Shown: one piece after another, positions 1 through 5,919 of the stretch
Position numbering within the stretch: position 1 is the stretch's first letter
Layout: every line of letters starts with the position of its first letter
From: Candidatus Nealsonbacteria bacterium RIFCSPLOWO2_01_FULL_38_120
Lineage (GTDB): Bacteria; Patescibacteriota; Minisyncoccia; Minisyncoccales; GWA2-38-27
DNA: 12,534 bases
NCBI GenBank assembly: GCA_001821475.1
Contig: MHMF01000033.1
Location: forward strand, 1 to 12,534
Direction of reading: 5' to 3'
Notes under the pieces: model-generated
Databases searched by the model: none
Told to the model about the DNA's origin: nothing
Seen by the model: the letters and a program-made list of their open reading frames with translations, nothing else
Translations under genes and position numbers: made by a program

Positions 1-46
1 ATTTCGGCTTTTTTAATGATTTCGCGATTTGAGCTTGCGTTGCCAT
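1..46 (-). CDS. rpsN: 30S ribosomal protein S14, N-terminal 15 codons (partial, cut by window edge)
   Basis: On the minus strand an ATG at 46-44 opens a frame reading MATQAQIAKSLKKPK up to the window edge. This matches the start of the short zinc-ribbon (type Z) S14 proteins, which begin with a basic stretch containing an IAK...KKPK-like sequence before the CxxC knuckles. The position supports it: rpsN normally follows rplE in the spc operon, and this frame follows rplE in the same direction. The start is preceded by an A/T-rich TTATT with no Shine-Dalgarno sequence, as for most genes here. The zinc ligands lie outside the window, so the type Z assignment is an inference from the N-terminus only. 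Confidence 0.8.
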   Translation of the reverse strand, partial: MATQAQIAKSLKKPK

Positions 47-57
47 AATAATTTTTA

Positions 58-223
58 TAAACCTGCGGCGTGATAATCTTTCGTGGCGAAATGAAGTAAT
101 TTTGAGCGAGAAAAACAAATCGCGAGAAGGCATACTGAAGAATGAAAGTATGCCGACGAGCGAGTTGTTTTTCGGAGCCGAAATTACAAATTGTAGCAGA
201 AAGATTATTACGCCACAGGTTTA
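58..223. repeat. MITE-like palindromic element, copy A
   Basis: This 166 bp element starts TAAACCTGCGGCGTGATAAT and ends in the near-complement ATTATTACGCCACAGGTTTA, so it has terminal inverted repeats of about 25 bp. The two halves are complementary along most of their length and meet at a perfect 8-bp stem (GGCATACT 129-136 with AGTATGCC 147-154) followed by GACGAG. Two other copies (1689-1826 and 6462-6622) share the termini and central architecture, but the internal sequence here is quite diverged. No open frame in it looks like a protein. The TA at each end could be a TA target duplication, as left by IS630/Tc1-type transposases. That is an inference, because no empty site is visible. 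It lies in the rplE-rpsN gap. Confidence 0.75.
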
Positions 224-229
224 TCATAT

Positions 230-257
230 CCACGGATTTACACGGATTAAACGGATT
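230..257. repeat. Short direct repeat ACGGATT x3
   Basis: ACGGATT occurs three times (232-238, 242-248, 251-257) with 9-10 base periodicity, between MITE copy A and the end of rplE. It is non-coding filler of unknown role, and no promoter or hairpin is obvious. Confidence 0.5.
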
Positions 258-277
258 GATGCAGATAGTTCCCGTTT

Positions 278-832
278 CTATATCTTAATAGGAAAATCCA
301 TTAATTTCAATAGTTCTATGCCTTGTTCCTTGTTTTTTGCATTGACGACCACTGTCATTTGAAAACCGAAAATAGATTTTATTCTTTCAGAAAATATTTC
401 AGGAAAAATAGTATGCTCTTTAATTGATATGGTCATATTTCCTTTTTCGTCAAACGACTTCTTGTCCAGCCCGCGGAAATCGCGCGACCTCGGTAAAGCG
501 ATATTAATAACTTTTTCCAAAAGATCATACATTTTTTTTCCTCTTAAGGTGGCCATCGCGCCAATCGGCATCCCCTCTCTTGTCTTAAAACTTGCTATTG
601 ATTTTTTAGCTTTTGTCACAACCGCTTTTTGTCCGCAAATCAAAGACATATCCGCTAAAACCGGCTCATAAAATTTCTTCTGCTCGTCAGAGGTCTTACC
701 TGCCACGAATCTGCCGAATCCGGTATTCACAACAACCTTTCTTATTCTCGGGACAGCCATCGCGCTTTTATAGCCAAACTTCTTCTGCATAGCAGGCACA
801 ACCTCTTTGTGATATTTTTCTAATAAATGCAT
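278..832 (-). CDS. rplE: 50S ribosomal protein L5
   Basis: L5 binds 5S rRNA in the central protuberance of the large subunit. The 184-residue product is close to the usual size of about 180. Recognisable segments are the N-terminal helix with MQKKFGYKS, the PRIRKVVVNTG strand, QKAVVTKAKKSIASFK (about 68-83), the GMPIGAMATLRG loop, LPRSRDFRGL and the C-terminal FPE...FGFQMTVVV. The start chosen is the first Met, just before the conserved LLEKYHKEV. It is preceded by CGTTATT and lacks a Shine-Dalgarno motif. It lies between rplX and rpsN, as in other spc operons, separated from each by repeat-filled gaps. Nothing in the protein looks abnormal. Confidence 0.97.
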   Translation of the reverse strand: MHLLEKYHKEVVPAMQKKFGYKSAMAVPRIRKVVVNTGFGRFVAGKTSDEQKKFYEPVLADMSLICGQKAVVTKAKKSIASFKTREGMPIGAMATLRGKKMYDLLEKVINIALPRSRDFRGLDKKSFDEKGNMTISIKEHTIFPEIFSERIKSIFGFQMTVVVNAKNKEQGIELLKLMDFPIKI

Positions 833-965
833 AATAACGAATTTTTAATTTCCAATTTTTAATGACGACGAGCCGGTTTAAAAATTAAAACATTAAATCA
901 TTATTTATAAAATCAGCCTCGGGGAGTCTGTTGCGGCATCCAGAAAAATTATAAAATTAAAAATT
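833..965. repeat. A/T-rich intergenic repeat, copy 1 (rplX-rplE gap)
   Basis: The gap holds AACGAATTTTTAATTT at its left and AATTTTTAATGACGACGA, then a CATTAAATCATTATTYATAAAAT block (two pieces, about 890-923). Both blocks recur in the same order in the rpsC-rplP gap at 2873-2990, so the two gaps carry related copies of one element. The right part, 924-950, is a richer unrelated insert. It is non-coding. The repeat runs right up to the base before the rplE start codon, so it supplies that gene's untranslated leader. Confidence 0.6.
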
Positions 966-1271
966 TCACAGCTCTCCTCCGCACTTTTTACAAACTCTAT
1001 ATTTTTTCTCCCCTTCTATTTTATATCCAATCCTTACCGCTATTCCGCATTTCTGACAGACAACCTTTGCGCTTGAAACAGAAATCGGCAAAGAGATTTC
1101 CGCCACCTGGCCTTTTTCCCCGCTTCTTTTCGGCTTCACATGTTTTTTTCTCAAATTTACAGCCTCAACGATAATTTTCCCAACTTTCGGAAACACCCTA
1201 ACAACCTTTCCTTTTTTCAGTCGGTCTTTTCCGGAAATTATTAAAACCGTATCTCCTTTATGTATTTTCAT
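966..1271 (-). CDS. rplX: 50S ribosomal protein L24
   Basis: L24 is an assembly-initiator protein that binds the 5' domain of 23S rRNA. The 101-residue product begins with the KOW motif (KGDTVLIISGKDRLKKGKVVRV, residues 5-26, here split as KGDTVLIISG and KDRLKKGKVVRV) and continues with AVNLRKKHVKP. A C-terminal pair of CxxC knuckles is visible (C72/C75 and C94/C97), the zinc-ribbon form found in many bacterial L24 proteins. The start is 9 bases after the rplN stop, the tightest junction with rpmC-rplP in this cluster, which suggests co-transcription and possibly coupled translation. There is no Shine-Dalgarno sequence before the ATG. Confidence 0.97.
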   Translation of the reverse strand: MKIHKGDTVLIISGKDRLKKGKVVRVFPKVGKIIVEAVNLRKKHVKPKRSGEKGQVAEISLPISVSSAKVVCQKCGIAVRIGYKIEGEKKYRVCKKCGGEL

Positions 1272-1280
1272 ATAGATAAA

Positions 1281-1649
1281 TTAAATAAGATCGGTTGCCA
1301 TGGCGGCTATTTCATCAAAACCCTTTTCTTTTATTTCTCTTGCCATTGGCCCGGAAACTCTTCCGCCCCTCGGCTTTTTATTGGCGTCTATGATAACGAC
1401 AGCATTATCGTCAAAACGGATATAAGAGCCGTCTCGCCTTCTGAAAGATTTTCTCTGCCTGATAATAACCGCTTTTACTACTTCGTGTTTCTTAACAATC
1501 CTTCTCGGATCGGCTTCTTTTACCGCGCCGACAATTATATCTCCAATGCGGCCATATTTTTTCAAACTCCCGCCCAAAACACGGATGCATTGGATTACCC
1601 TTGCTCCTGTATTATCCGCTACTTTTAACATTGTTCTTGGCTGAATCAT
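1281..1649 (-). CDS. rplN: 50S ribosomal protein L14
   Basis: L14 contacts 16S rRNA in the inter-subunit bridge and is the docking site of the silencing factor RsfS. The frame stays open 40 codons upstream, but the conserved L14 start is MIQPRTMLKVADNTGARVIQ. The ATG at 1649 gives 122 residues, the normal family length, and the extra upstream codons fall within a repeat. Conserved stretches include VADNTGA, GRIGDIIVGAVKEA, VKAVIIRQRK, DGSYIRFDDNAVVII and the end RGGRVSGPMAREIKEKGF...AATDLI. The gap to rpsQ on its upstream side is filled by a composite repeat with MITE copy B. Confidence 0.97.
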   Translation of the reverse strand: MIQPRTMLKVADNTGARVIQCIRVLGGSLKKYGRIGDIIVGAVKEADPRRIVKKHEVVKAVIIRQRKSFRRRDGSYIRFDDNAVVIIDANKKPRGGRVSGPMAREIKEKGFDEIAAMATDLI

Positions 1650-1656
1650 AAGTAAA

Positions 1657-1894
1657 AATTGGAAAATAGTTATTGGAAAATAGAAATCTAAACCTGTTGC
1701 GTGATAATTTTCGTTGCGAAAATTAAATATTTGATGGCGAAAATTTGATAGAATGAGGAGGTTTGCCAAGTGGCAAGCCGACGAGTTATAGCAAAGCAGC
1801 AGATTTATTATTACGCAACGGGTTTATGGTAATAGAAATTAGAAAACGGAAAATAGAAAACTATCCAATTTCCAGTTTCTATCAACTAATTTCC
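1657..1894. repeat. Composite intergenic repeat: GGAAAATAG-type palindrome with MITE inside
   Basis: The outer arms are TTGGAAAATAGTTATTGG plus AAAATAGAAA on the left and TTTCTATCAACTAATTTCCG on the right. They are imperfect complements of each other. Related outer arms frame the rplB-rpsS gap (4903-5027) and, in the opposite orientation, the rplD-rplW gap (about 6361-6665). Here the interior is MITE copy B. It is non-coding. The gap separates rpsQ from rplN, genes that are normally only a few bases apart. Confidence 0.65.
1689..1826. repeat. MITE-like palindromic element, copy B
   Basis: This 138 bp element begins TAAACCTGTTGCGTGATAAT and ends ATTATTACGCAACGGGTTTA. A central stem GGTTTGCC/GGCAAGCC (1760-1767 with 1772-1779, one G-T pair) is followed by GACGAG, as in the other copies. 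Aligned to copy C in reverse complement it differs by only a few substitutions and by the absence of 23 bases present in C at 6493-6515. The sequence flanking it matches the sequence flanking copy C, so the unit seems to have been duplicated with its surroundings. Confidence 0.8.
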
Positions 1895-1898
1895 GTCG

Positions 1899-2132
1899 TC
1901 AAATTATTTTTATCACTCTCCATCTCTTATCTTTGCTAATCGGCCTGCACTCCTCAATCATAACCGTGTCTCCTAATTTAAATTCGCCTTTCTCGCTATG
2001 GGCTTTATATTTTTTGTGCGTTTTATATCTTCTCTTGTATTTCGGATGCTCCTTCATTCGCTCAACTTCAACCACGACTGTTTTCTGCATCTTGTCGGAT
2101 ATAATTTTTCCTATAAGTTGTTTCTTTGACAT
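1899..2132 (-). CDS. rpsQ: 30S ribosomal protein S17
   Basis: S17 is a primary 16S rRNA-binding OB-fold protein of the small subunit. The 77-residue product shows the family signature: GKIISDKMQKTVVVEVER (8-25), HPKYKRRYKTHKKYKAH (29-45), then GDTVMIEECRPISKDKRW near the C-terminus. The length is slightly below the E. coli protein's 84. It starts at an ATG preceded by AATTCAAGTTTT, with no purine-rich ribosome-binding site. Its neighbours rpmC and rplN match the standard order, although repeats occupy both gaps. Confidence 0.97.
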   Translation of the reverse strand: MSKKQLIGKIISDKMQKTVVVEVERMKEHPKYKRRYKTHKKYKAHSEKGEFKLGDTVMIEECRPISKDKRWRVIKII

Positions 2133-2137
2133 AAAAC

Positions 2138-2216
2138 TTGAATTATGAATAATGAATTATGAATCAAGAAAACCGGCTTACCGCACAAAATTCGTAATTC
2201 CTAATTCATAATTCAA
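2138..2216. repeat. Inverted repeat TTGAATTATGAAT (rpmC-rpsQ gap)
   Basis: TTGAATTATGAAT at 2138-2150 is perfectly complementary to ATTCATAATTCAA at 2204-2216 (13 bp). Partly degenerate second copies of the same motif lie just inside (AATGAATTATGAAT and ATTCGTAATTCCT). A related palindrome fills the rplW-rplB gap. In RNA it would form a long A/U hairpin. Without a T-tract it does not look like a terminator. Confidence 0.65.
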
Positions 2217-2230
2217 TTCGGTTTTAAGGA

Positions 2231-2452
2231 TTAAAAACTGCCACCCTCTGTAGACTTAACGGAAGAAGAATTTTTTAAATTCATAATAGTAAGTATCCTC
2301 GCGACATCTTTCCTCGCCGCTCTTATGCTTTTCACATTTTTCACTTTTCCGGAAGACAAATCAAAACGGAACTGCCTGATCTTTTCTTTCAAATCAGAAG
2401 CCGTTTTTTTAAGCTCCTCTTTTGTTTTTTGATTCAATTCGGTTATTTTCAT
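2231..2452 (-). CDS. rpmC: 50S ribosomal protein L29
   Basis: L29 is a small two-helix protein at the exit-tunnel rim that helps form the docking site for SRP and trigger factor. The open frame extends 34 codons upstream into rplP, but the L29 start MKITELNQKTKEEL is unmistakable. The ATG at 2452 gives 73 residues. The characteristic second-helix segment KEKIRQFRFDLSSGKVKNV followed by RAARKDVARILTIMN is present. A short serine-rich tail (SSSVKSTEGGSF) follows the usual end of the family. The start lies 7 bases after the rplP stop, so translation may be coupled to rplP. Confidence 0.96.
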   Translation of the reverse strand: MKITELNQKTKEELKKTASDLKEKIRQFRFDLSSGKVKNVKSIRAARKDVARILTIMNLKNSSSVKSTEGGSF

Positions 2453-2459
2453 ACGGCAA

Positions 2460-2870
2460 TTATTTTTTAATAAATTTCGTTTTAATGGGTAATTTGTCTC
2501 CTGCGTATCTGAACGCCTCTCTGGCTTGGTCCTCCGGCACGCCCTCCAGCTCAAATAAAATCCTTCCCGGCTTTAATGGAAAAACATAATGATCAACAGC
2601 GCCTTTTCCGCTTCCCATAGGAACTTCTGTTCCTTTTTTGGTCACCGGCTTGTCCGGAAAAATTCTAATCCAGAGCTTTCCGCCTTTTTTAAGATACCTG
2701 ATTATAATCCTTCTCGCCGCCTCTAATTGTCTGGCTGTAATCCATTTAGTACTCAAGCATTTAAGCCCAAAACTCCCGAAAGAAATTTCAGTGGCCCTTG
2801 TCTCAATTCCTCTTGACGATCCCTTGTGCCATTTTCTATGCTTAACTTTTCTCGGCATTAATATAGCCAT
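2460..2870 (-). CDS. rplP: 50S ribosomal protein L16
   Basis: L16 helps organise the A-site region of the peptidyl-transferase centre. The 136-residue product has MPRKVKHRKWHKGSSRG at the N-terminus, ARRIIIRYLKKGGKLWIRIF with PDKPVTKKGTEVPMGSGKGA (the P-MG-GKG loop) in the middle, and GVPEDQAREAFRYAGDKLPIKT near the end. A second Met at residue 5 is closer to the classical MLMPKR start. I keep the first because the TTATT start context seen for rplE, rplW and rpsN precedes it. There is no Shine-Dalgarno sequence. It overlaps no neighbour and is followed closely by rpmC. Confidence 0.97.
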   Translation of the reverse strand: MAILMPRKVKHRKWHKGSSRGIETRATEISFGSFGLKCLSTKWITARQLEAARRIIIRYLKKGGKLWIRIFPDKPVTKKGTEVPMGSGKGAVDHYVFPLKPGRILFELEGVPEDQAREAFRYAGDKLPIKTKFIKK

Positions 2871-2996
2871 AATAACGAATTTTAAATTTCGAATTTTTAA
2901 TTTTTAAATAATTTCTAAATGACTTAATTTTTAATGACGACGACGGGTTCGGTTTTAAAATTTAATCATTAAATCATTATTCATAAAATTAAAAAT
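2871..2996. repeat. A/T-rich intergenic repeat, copy 2 (rpsC-rplP gap)
   Basis: This is the second copy of the element in the rplX-rplE gap. It shares AACGAATTTTAAATTT at the left, AATTTTTAATGACGACGA near 2926-2943, and the CATTAAATCATTATTCATAA block near 2967-2986. As there, it ends directly at a start codon (rplP). It is non-coding, with no terminator or promoter visible. Confidence 0.6.
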
Positions 2997-3725
2997 TCAA
3001 TCAAATCGTTCGCCTTTATATATCCATACCTTTATTCCTATTGCCCCATATGTGCAATGGGCCTCAACTCTCGCATAATCAATATCTGCCCTTATAGTTT
3101 GGCGGGGCATTTGCCCTAACCCAAGCCACTCTCTTCTGGCAATTTCTTTGCCGTCCAACCGGCCCGAAACCTCAATTCTGCCGCCCTGCGCTCCCTTAGC
3201 CGCTATAATTTTTGAAAGCCCTTGTTTTATCGTTTTCCTGAACGGTATTCTTTTTTCAATCTGCTGGGCTATCCACTGACCAGCCAAATTCGCTGATATC
3301 CAAGGGTTTTTTACTTCTCTAATTTCAATCTTTATTTCTTTTTTCCCTTCAGTTGAATCTTTTCGGTTTGCCTTTCTTTTTTCTCCAATTTCAAGTGGTT
3401 TTTCTATTGATTTTCTTAATATCTGGCCGAAAGTTAATTTCCCAAACACTTTTTTGTCTAACTCTTTTTTTAACAATTCAGCTCCTTCCCCTCCTCTGCC
3501 TATAATAAGCCCCGGTCTGGCGCTAAAAATAATAACATTTATTTTCCCGGGAAATCTCTCAATATCAACTTTTTCTATTCCTATTTTAGCGAGTTTTTTA
3601 TTTAAAAATTCTCTTATCCTGAAATCTTCTTCAAGCCAAACCGGCTGGTTTTTATAAAAACCTCGCGACCCCCAATCAGCCATTCCTCTTATTCTGTATG
3701 ATTTCGGATGAACCTTGTGCGCCAT
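2997..3725 (-). CDS. rpsC: 30S ribosomal protein S3
   Basis: S3 lines the mRNA entry channel with S4 and S5 and has helicase activity there. The 242-residue product starts MAHKVHPKSYRIRGMADWGS, carries a type II KH domain with the GRGG loop (GLIIGRGGEGAELL, residues 72-85), and ends in the S3 C-terminal domain (GRIEVSGRLDGKEIARREW, later IRADIDYARVEAHCTYGAIG). A lysine-rich insertion around residues 94-130, after KKVFGKLTFG, makes the KH domain longer than in E. coli. The upstream leader is A/T-rich with no ribosome-binding site. Repeats fill both neighbouring gaps. Confidence 0.97.
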   Translation of the reverse strand: MAHKVHPKSYRIRGMADWGSRGFYKNQPVWLEEDFRIREFLNKKLAKIGIEKVDIERFPGKINVIIFSARPGLIIGRGGEGAELLKKELDKKVFGKLTFGQILRKSIEKPLEIGEKRKANRKDSTEGKKEIKIEIREVKNPWISANLAGQWIAQQIEKRIPFRKTIKQGLSKIIAAKGAQGGRIEVSGRLDGKEIARREWLGLGQMPRQTIRADIDYARVEAHCTYGAIGIKVWIYKGERFD

Positions 3726-3761
3726 AAAAAAATTAAAATGTAAATATCAAAATGACGATAT

Positions 3762-3838
3762 AAAATGTTAAAATACCGCGTGGACCCCCCCTTGACCATC
3801 AGAGGGGAAGATTGAGGGGGGGAAAATTTTAACATTTT
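3762..3838. repeat. Nested palindrome in rplV-rpsC gap
   Basis: AAAATGTTAAAAT (3762-3774) pairs perfectly with ATTTTAACATTTT (3826-3838). Inside it lies CCCCCCC (3785-3791) against GGGGGGG (3816-3822). The A/T arms extend imperfectly outwards through TCAAAATGACGATA-like repeats (3745-3760 and 3839-3870). The G/C core contains GGGGAAGATTGAGGGGGG, close to the reverse complement of the insert in the rplB-rpsS gap. This suggests one G/C-rich hairpin unit inserted into two different A/T-rich palindromes. It is non-coding. Confidence 0.7.
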
Positions 3839-3875
3839 GATTTGTCATTTTCCATTTTGATTTTTAATTTTTGAT

Positions 3876-4412
3876 TTATCCTATTACCTTTCTCCTAAAC
3901 ATTTTTTTAATCCCCGTTGTTGGTTTTGTTCTTAATTTTTCGTTCCTGTCAATCGATTTAAATTTCGGATTTTCTTTTACAATTATTTTCTCTGTTTTTT
4001 CTTCCTTGTTCGTTCCTACGCTTTCCGCTTTCAATTCTTGCTTCGCCTTCCGAAGTATTGGCGAAGACGGAATTTTCCCGCCGACTTCTTCTAAAATTAA
4101 AGTGATATGCGATGTTTTTTTATGTATCGGCCCTGCCACGCCTCTGGCTCTCGGCATCCATCTTTTATGCATAGGGCCCTCATCAACCGTAATTTTTGAT
4201 ATGAATAAATTTTCCGGTTCAATATGGAAATTATTATGGGCATTGGCAATCGCCGAACTTAGAAGCTTCATAATCGGAAGACCAGGCCTTTTGACGACAA
4301 AATCCAAAAGAGACAAAGCGGCCTGCGCTTTTTTCCCTCTTATCATATTAGCCACCAATCGCACTTTTCTCGGCGCTATCCTTAAGTAATTTAATTTTGC
4401 TTTTATTTCCAT
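3876..4412 (-). CDS. rplV: 50S ribosomal protein L22 with long C-terminal extension
   Basis: L22 spans the large subunit, and its beta-hairpin lines the peptide exit tunnel. Residues 1-110 are a normal L22 core: AKLNYLRIAPRKVRLVANMI, AIANAHNNF, ITVDEGPMHKRWMPRARGVA and the closing SHITLILEE. The product then runs on for about 68 residues of a lysine/glutamate-rich, probably flexible tail (111-178) ending KKMFRRKVIG. The family is usually about 110 residues, so the tail is distinctive. It is read through in the same frame with no disruption. The first Met gives the standard start, preceded by TAATATT. Confidence 0.96.
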   Translation of the reverse strand: MEIKAKLNYLRIAPRKVRLVANMIRGKKAQAALSLLDFVVKRPGLPIMKLLSSAIANAHNNFHIEPENLFISKITVDEGPMHKRWMPRARGVAGPIHKKTSHITLILEEVGGKIPSSPILRKAKQELKAESVGTNKEEKTEKIIVKENPKFKSIDRNEKLRTKPTTGIKKMFRRKVIG

Positions 4413-4460
4413 AATATTAGAAACTAAAAATGCAAAAGCGAAAAATGCAAAATTTAGGCA

Positions 4461-4528
4461 TACGGATTATGTCCTTTGCTAAGCTTAACACAAGTTTGTG
4501 TTAAGCTTAGCAAAGGACATAATACGTA
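4461..4528. repeat. Long near-perfect palindrome, 28-bp arms (rpsS-rplV gap)
   Basis: The arm 4466-4493 (ATTATGTCCTTTGCTAAGCT then TAACACAA) is perfectly complementary to 4496-4523, with only GT between them. After one mismatch the pairing continues for four more bases (TACG 4461-4464 with CGTA 4525-4528). The sequence has no T-tract on the transcribed (minus) strand, so it is not an intrinsic terminator. The internal TGTCCTTTGCTAAGC also occurs in the palindrome at 7779-7840, so this is a dispersed family. Confidence 0.85.
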
Positions 4529-4555
4529 AAATATATATCATCGCGAAGCGACACT

Positions 4556-4894
4556 TTACTTTTTCACTTCTTCTTTTTTACTCGCTTCAATTTTTCCTGT
4601 CTCTTTTTCCGCCGCTTTTTGTTCCAATTCTTTCTGCATCTTTCCTCCGTGTCTCCCGAATTTAACAGTTGGAGAAAATTCGCCTAACTTATGTCCCACC
4701 ATATCTTCGGTTATATAAACAGCTATAAACTGTTTCCCATTATGCACCCCGAATGTATAGCCAACCATTTCAGGCGCTATTGAACAGCTTCTTGACCATG
4801 TCTTAATAAGAGTCTTGTCTCCGGCCCTCAATCTGCTCAATTTCTTTATCAATCTTTCATCTATATATGGTCCTTTTTTTGAACTTCTCGCCAT
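4556..4894 (-). CDS. rpsS: 30S ribosomal protein S19
   Basis: S19 sits in the head of the small subunit with S13, near the A-site tRNA. The 112-residue product has the family core: MARSSKKGPYIDERLIKKL, KTWSRSCSIAPEMVGYTFGV, HNGKQFIAVYITEDMVGHKL, and GEFSPTVKFGRHGG. The normal protein ends around residue 92. Here a tail of about 20 charged residues (AAEKETGKIEASKKEEVKK) follows. It starts at the canonical Met, with ATTTTATT before it and no Shine-Dalgarno motif. The order rplB-rpsS-rplV is conserved, but both gaps are occupied by palindromes. Confidence 0.97.
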   Translation of the reverse strand: MARSSKKGPYIDERLIKKLSRLRAGDKTLIKTWSRSCSIAPEMVGYTFGVHNGKQFIAVYITEDMVGHKLGEFSPTVKFGRHGGKMQKELEQKAAEKETGKIEASKKEEVKK

Positions 4895-4900
4895 AATAAA

Positions 4901-5033
4901 ATTGGAAAACAGTTATTGGAAAATAGAAAACTACCGAGTTCCCCCTCCTCAATCCTCCCCCCTCCACCGAGGGGGAGGAAAAAGGTGAGGGTAATTTCCA
5001 ATTTCTATTTTCTATCAACTAATTTCCGTCATT
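4901..5033. repeat. Composite repeat: GGAAAATAG-type palindrome with C/G-rich hairpin inside (rplB-rpsS gap)
   Basis: The outer arms ATTGGAAAACAGTTATTGG plus AAAATAGAAAACTA (4902-4932) and TTTCTATTTTCTATCAACT plus AATTTCCGTC (about 5001-5030) are the same framing sequences as in the MITE-bearing gaps at 1657-1894 and 6361-6665. The interior is different: CCTCCCCCCTC (4954-4964), loop CACC, GAGGGGGAGG (4969-4978), a strong hairpin with one bulge. This shows that one outer element carries different inserts. Confidence 0.65.
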
Positions 5034-5034
5034 A

Positions 5035-5823
5035 TCACTTCTTTACTCTCCTTGAAATAATCATTTTATCTGTCCAGGATTTTCTTCTTGTTTTCCCTCC
5101 ACGCGCTAATTTTCCCCAGGGCGTTTTCGGATGCGGCATGCCGATCGGAGTGTTTCCTTCTCCTCCTCCGTGCGGATGATCGCAGGGATTCATCGCTTTT
5201 CCCCTTACAGACGGCCTTATCCCCATCAAACGGCTGGTCCCGGCTTTTCCTACTTGTTCATATTTGCATTCAGGATGAGATATTGTTCCTATGCTTGCAA
5301 AACAATTCTGAAAAACTCTTCTAACCTCCCCTGAAGGCATTTGTAAATTGGCATAATTTCCTTCATGAGCCAAAACCCGAGCGCCGGCTCCGGCAGATCT
5401 TACTATCTTCCCGCCTCCATCAGGATAAAGCTCAACATTATAAACCAAAGTCCCTATGGGAATATTTTTTATCCTCATCCGATTGCCAATTTTAATATCT
5501 CCGATGTCAGAACAAATTATTTCATCTCCCTCTTTTATCCCGTGAGGCGCCAATTGATAAAATCTTTCCTTATCTCCGTATTCCAAAAGCATTATAAAAG
5601 CATTCCTGTAGGGATCGTATTCAATGGCAAGCGCTTTCCCTGCAACGTTTTTTTTTGCCTGGCCGAAATCAACCAGCCGGTAAAGTTTTTTCACTCCGCC
5701 TCCTTTATGCCGGACGCTTATCCTGCCTGAATTTCCCCTGCCAGCTCTTTGTTTGAGAGAAACTATCAATCCCTTCTCAGGTTCCTTGTTTGAAATTATT
5801 TTTTCCGTTTTTTTGCTTATCAT
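5035..5823 (-). CDS. rplB: 50S ribosomal protein L2
   Basis: L2 is a core 23S rRNA-binding protein needed for subunit association and peptidyl-transferase assembly. The 262-residue product shows RITVRH-like GRISVRHKGGGVKKLYRLVDF (33-53), LAIEYDPYRNA, the SH3-like GNYANLQMPSGEVRRV, and the signature RPSVRGKAMNPCDHPHGGGE (203-222, with His 216 and 218), then KTRRKSWTDKMIISRR. The N-terminus is short. The usual KPTTPGRR-type segment before the PEK...LKQRAGR region is missing, and no in-frame start lies further upstream before a stop, so the ATG at 5823 is the only choice. The upstream gap is pure repeat. Confidence 0.96.
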   Translation of the reverse strand: MISKKTEKIISNKEPEKGLIVSLKQRAGRGNSGRISVRHKGGGVKKLYRLVDFGQAKKNVAGKALAIEYDPYRNAFIMLLEYGDKERFYQLAPHGIKEGDEIICSDIGDIKIGNRMRIKNIPIGTLVYNVELYPDGGGKIVRSAGAGARVLAHEGNYANLQMPSGEVRRVFQNCFASIGTISHPECKYEQVGKAGTSRLMGIRPSVRGKAMNPCDHPHGGGEGNTPIGMPHPKTPWGKLARGGKTRRKSWTDKMIISRRVKK

Positions 5824-5829
5824 GATAAT

Positions 5830-5918
5830 TAATGTTGAATTATGAACTATGAATTATGGAAACGAACTGACGACGAAATTCATAATTCTTAATTCGTGAT
5901 TCGTAATTCATAATTCTC
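5830..5918. repeat. Inverted repeat of GAATTATGAA type (rplW-rplB gap)
   Basis: The left part (TTGAATTATGAACTATGAAT from about 5834) and the right part (AATTCGTAATTCATAATTC up to about 5916) are imperfect complements around a short GACGACGA centre. It belongs to the same family as the palindrome at 2138-2216. It is non-coding and abuts the rplB start codon. Confidence 0.6.
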
Positions 5919-5919
5919 G

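Noticed and set aside
102..362. Plus-strand frame of 86 codons at the left end
   Set aside because: It spans MITE copy A and the 3' end of rplE on the opposite strand, with no ribosome-binding site or family resemblance.
3871..4389. Plus-strand frame of 172 codons opposite rplV with hydrophobic stretches
   Set aside because: It mirrors the rplV gene. The hydrophobic look comes from the complement of lysine-rich codons (TTT/CTT giving Phe and Leu).
4466..4523. Long palindrome as an intrinsic terminator after rpsS
   Set aside because: No run of T follows the stem on the transcribed strand, and essential co-directional genes follow.
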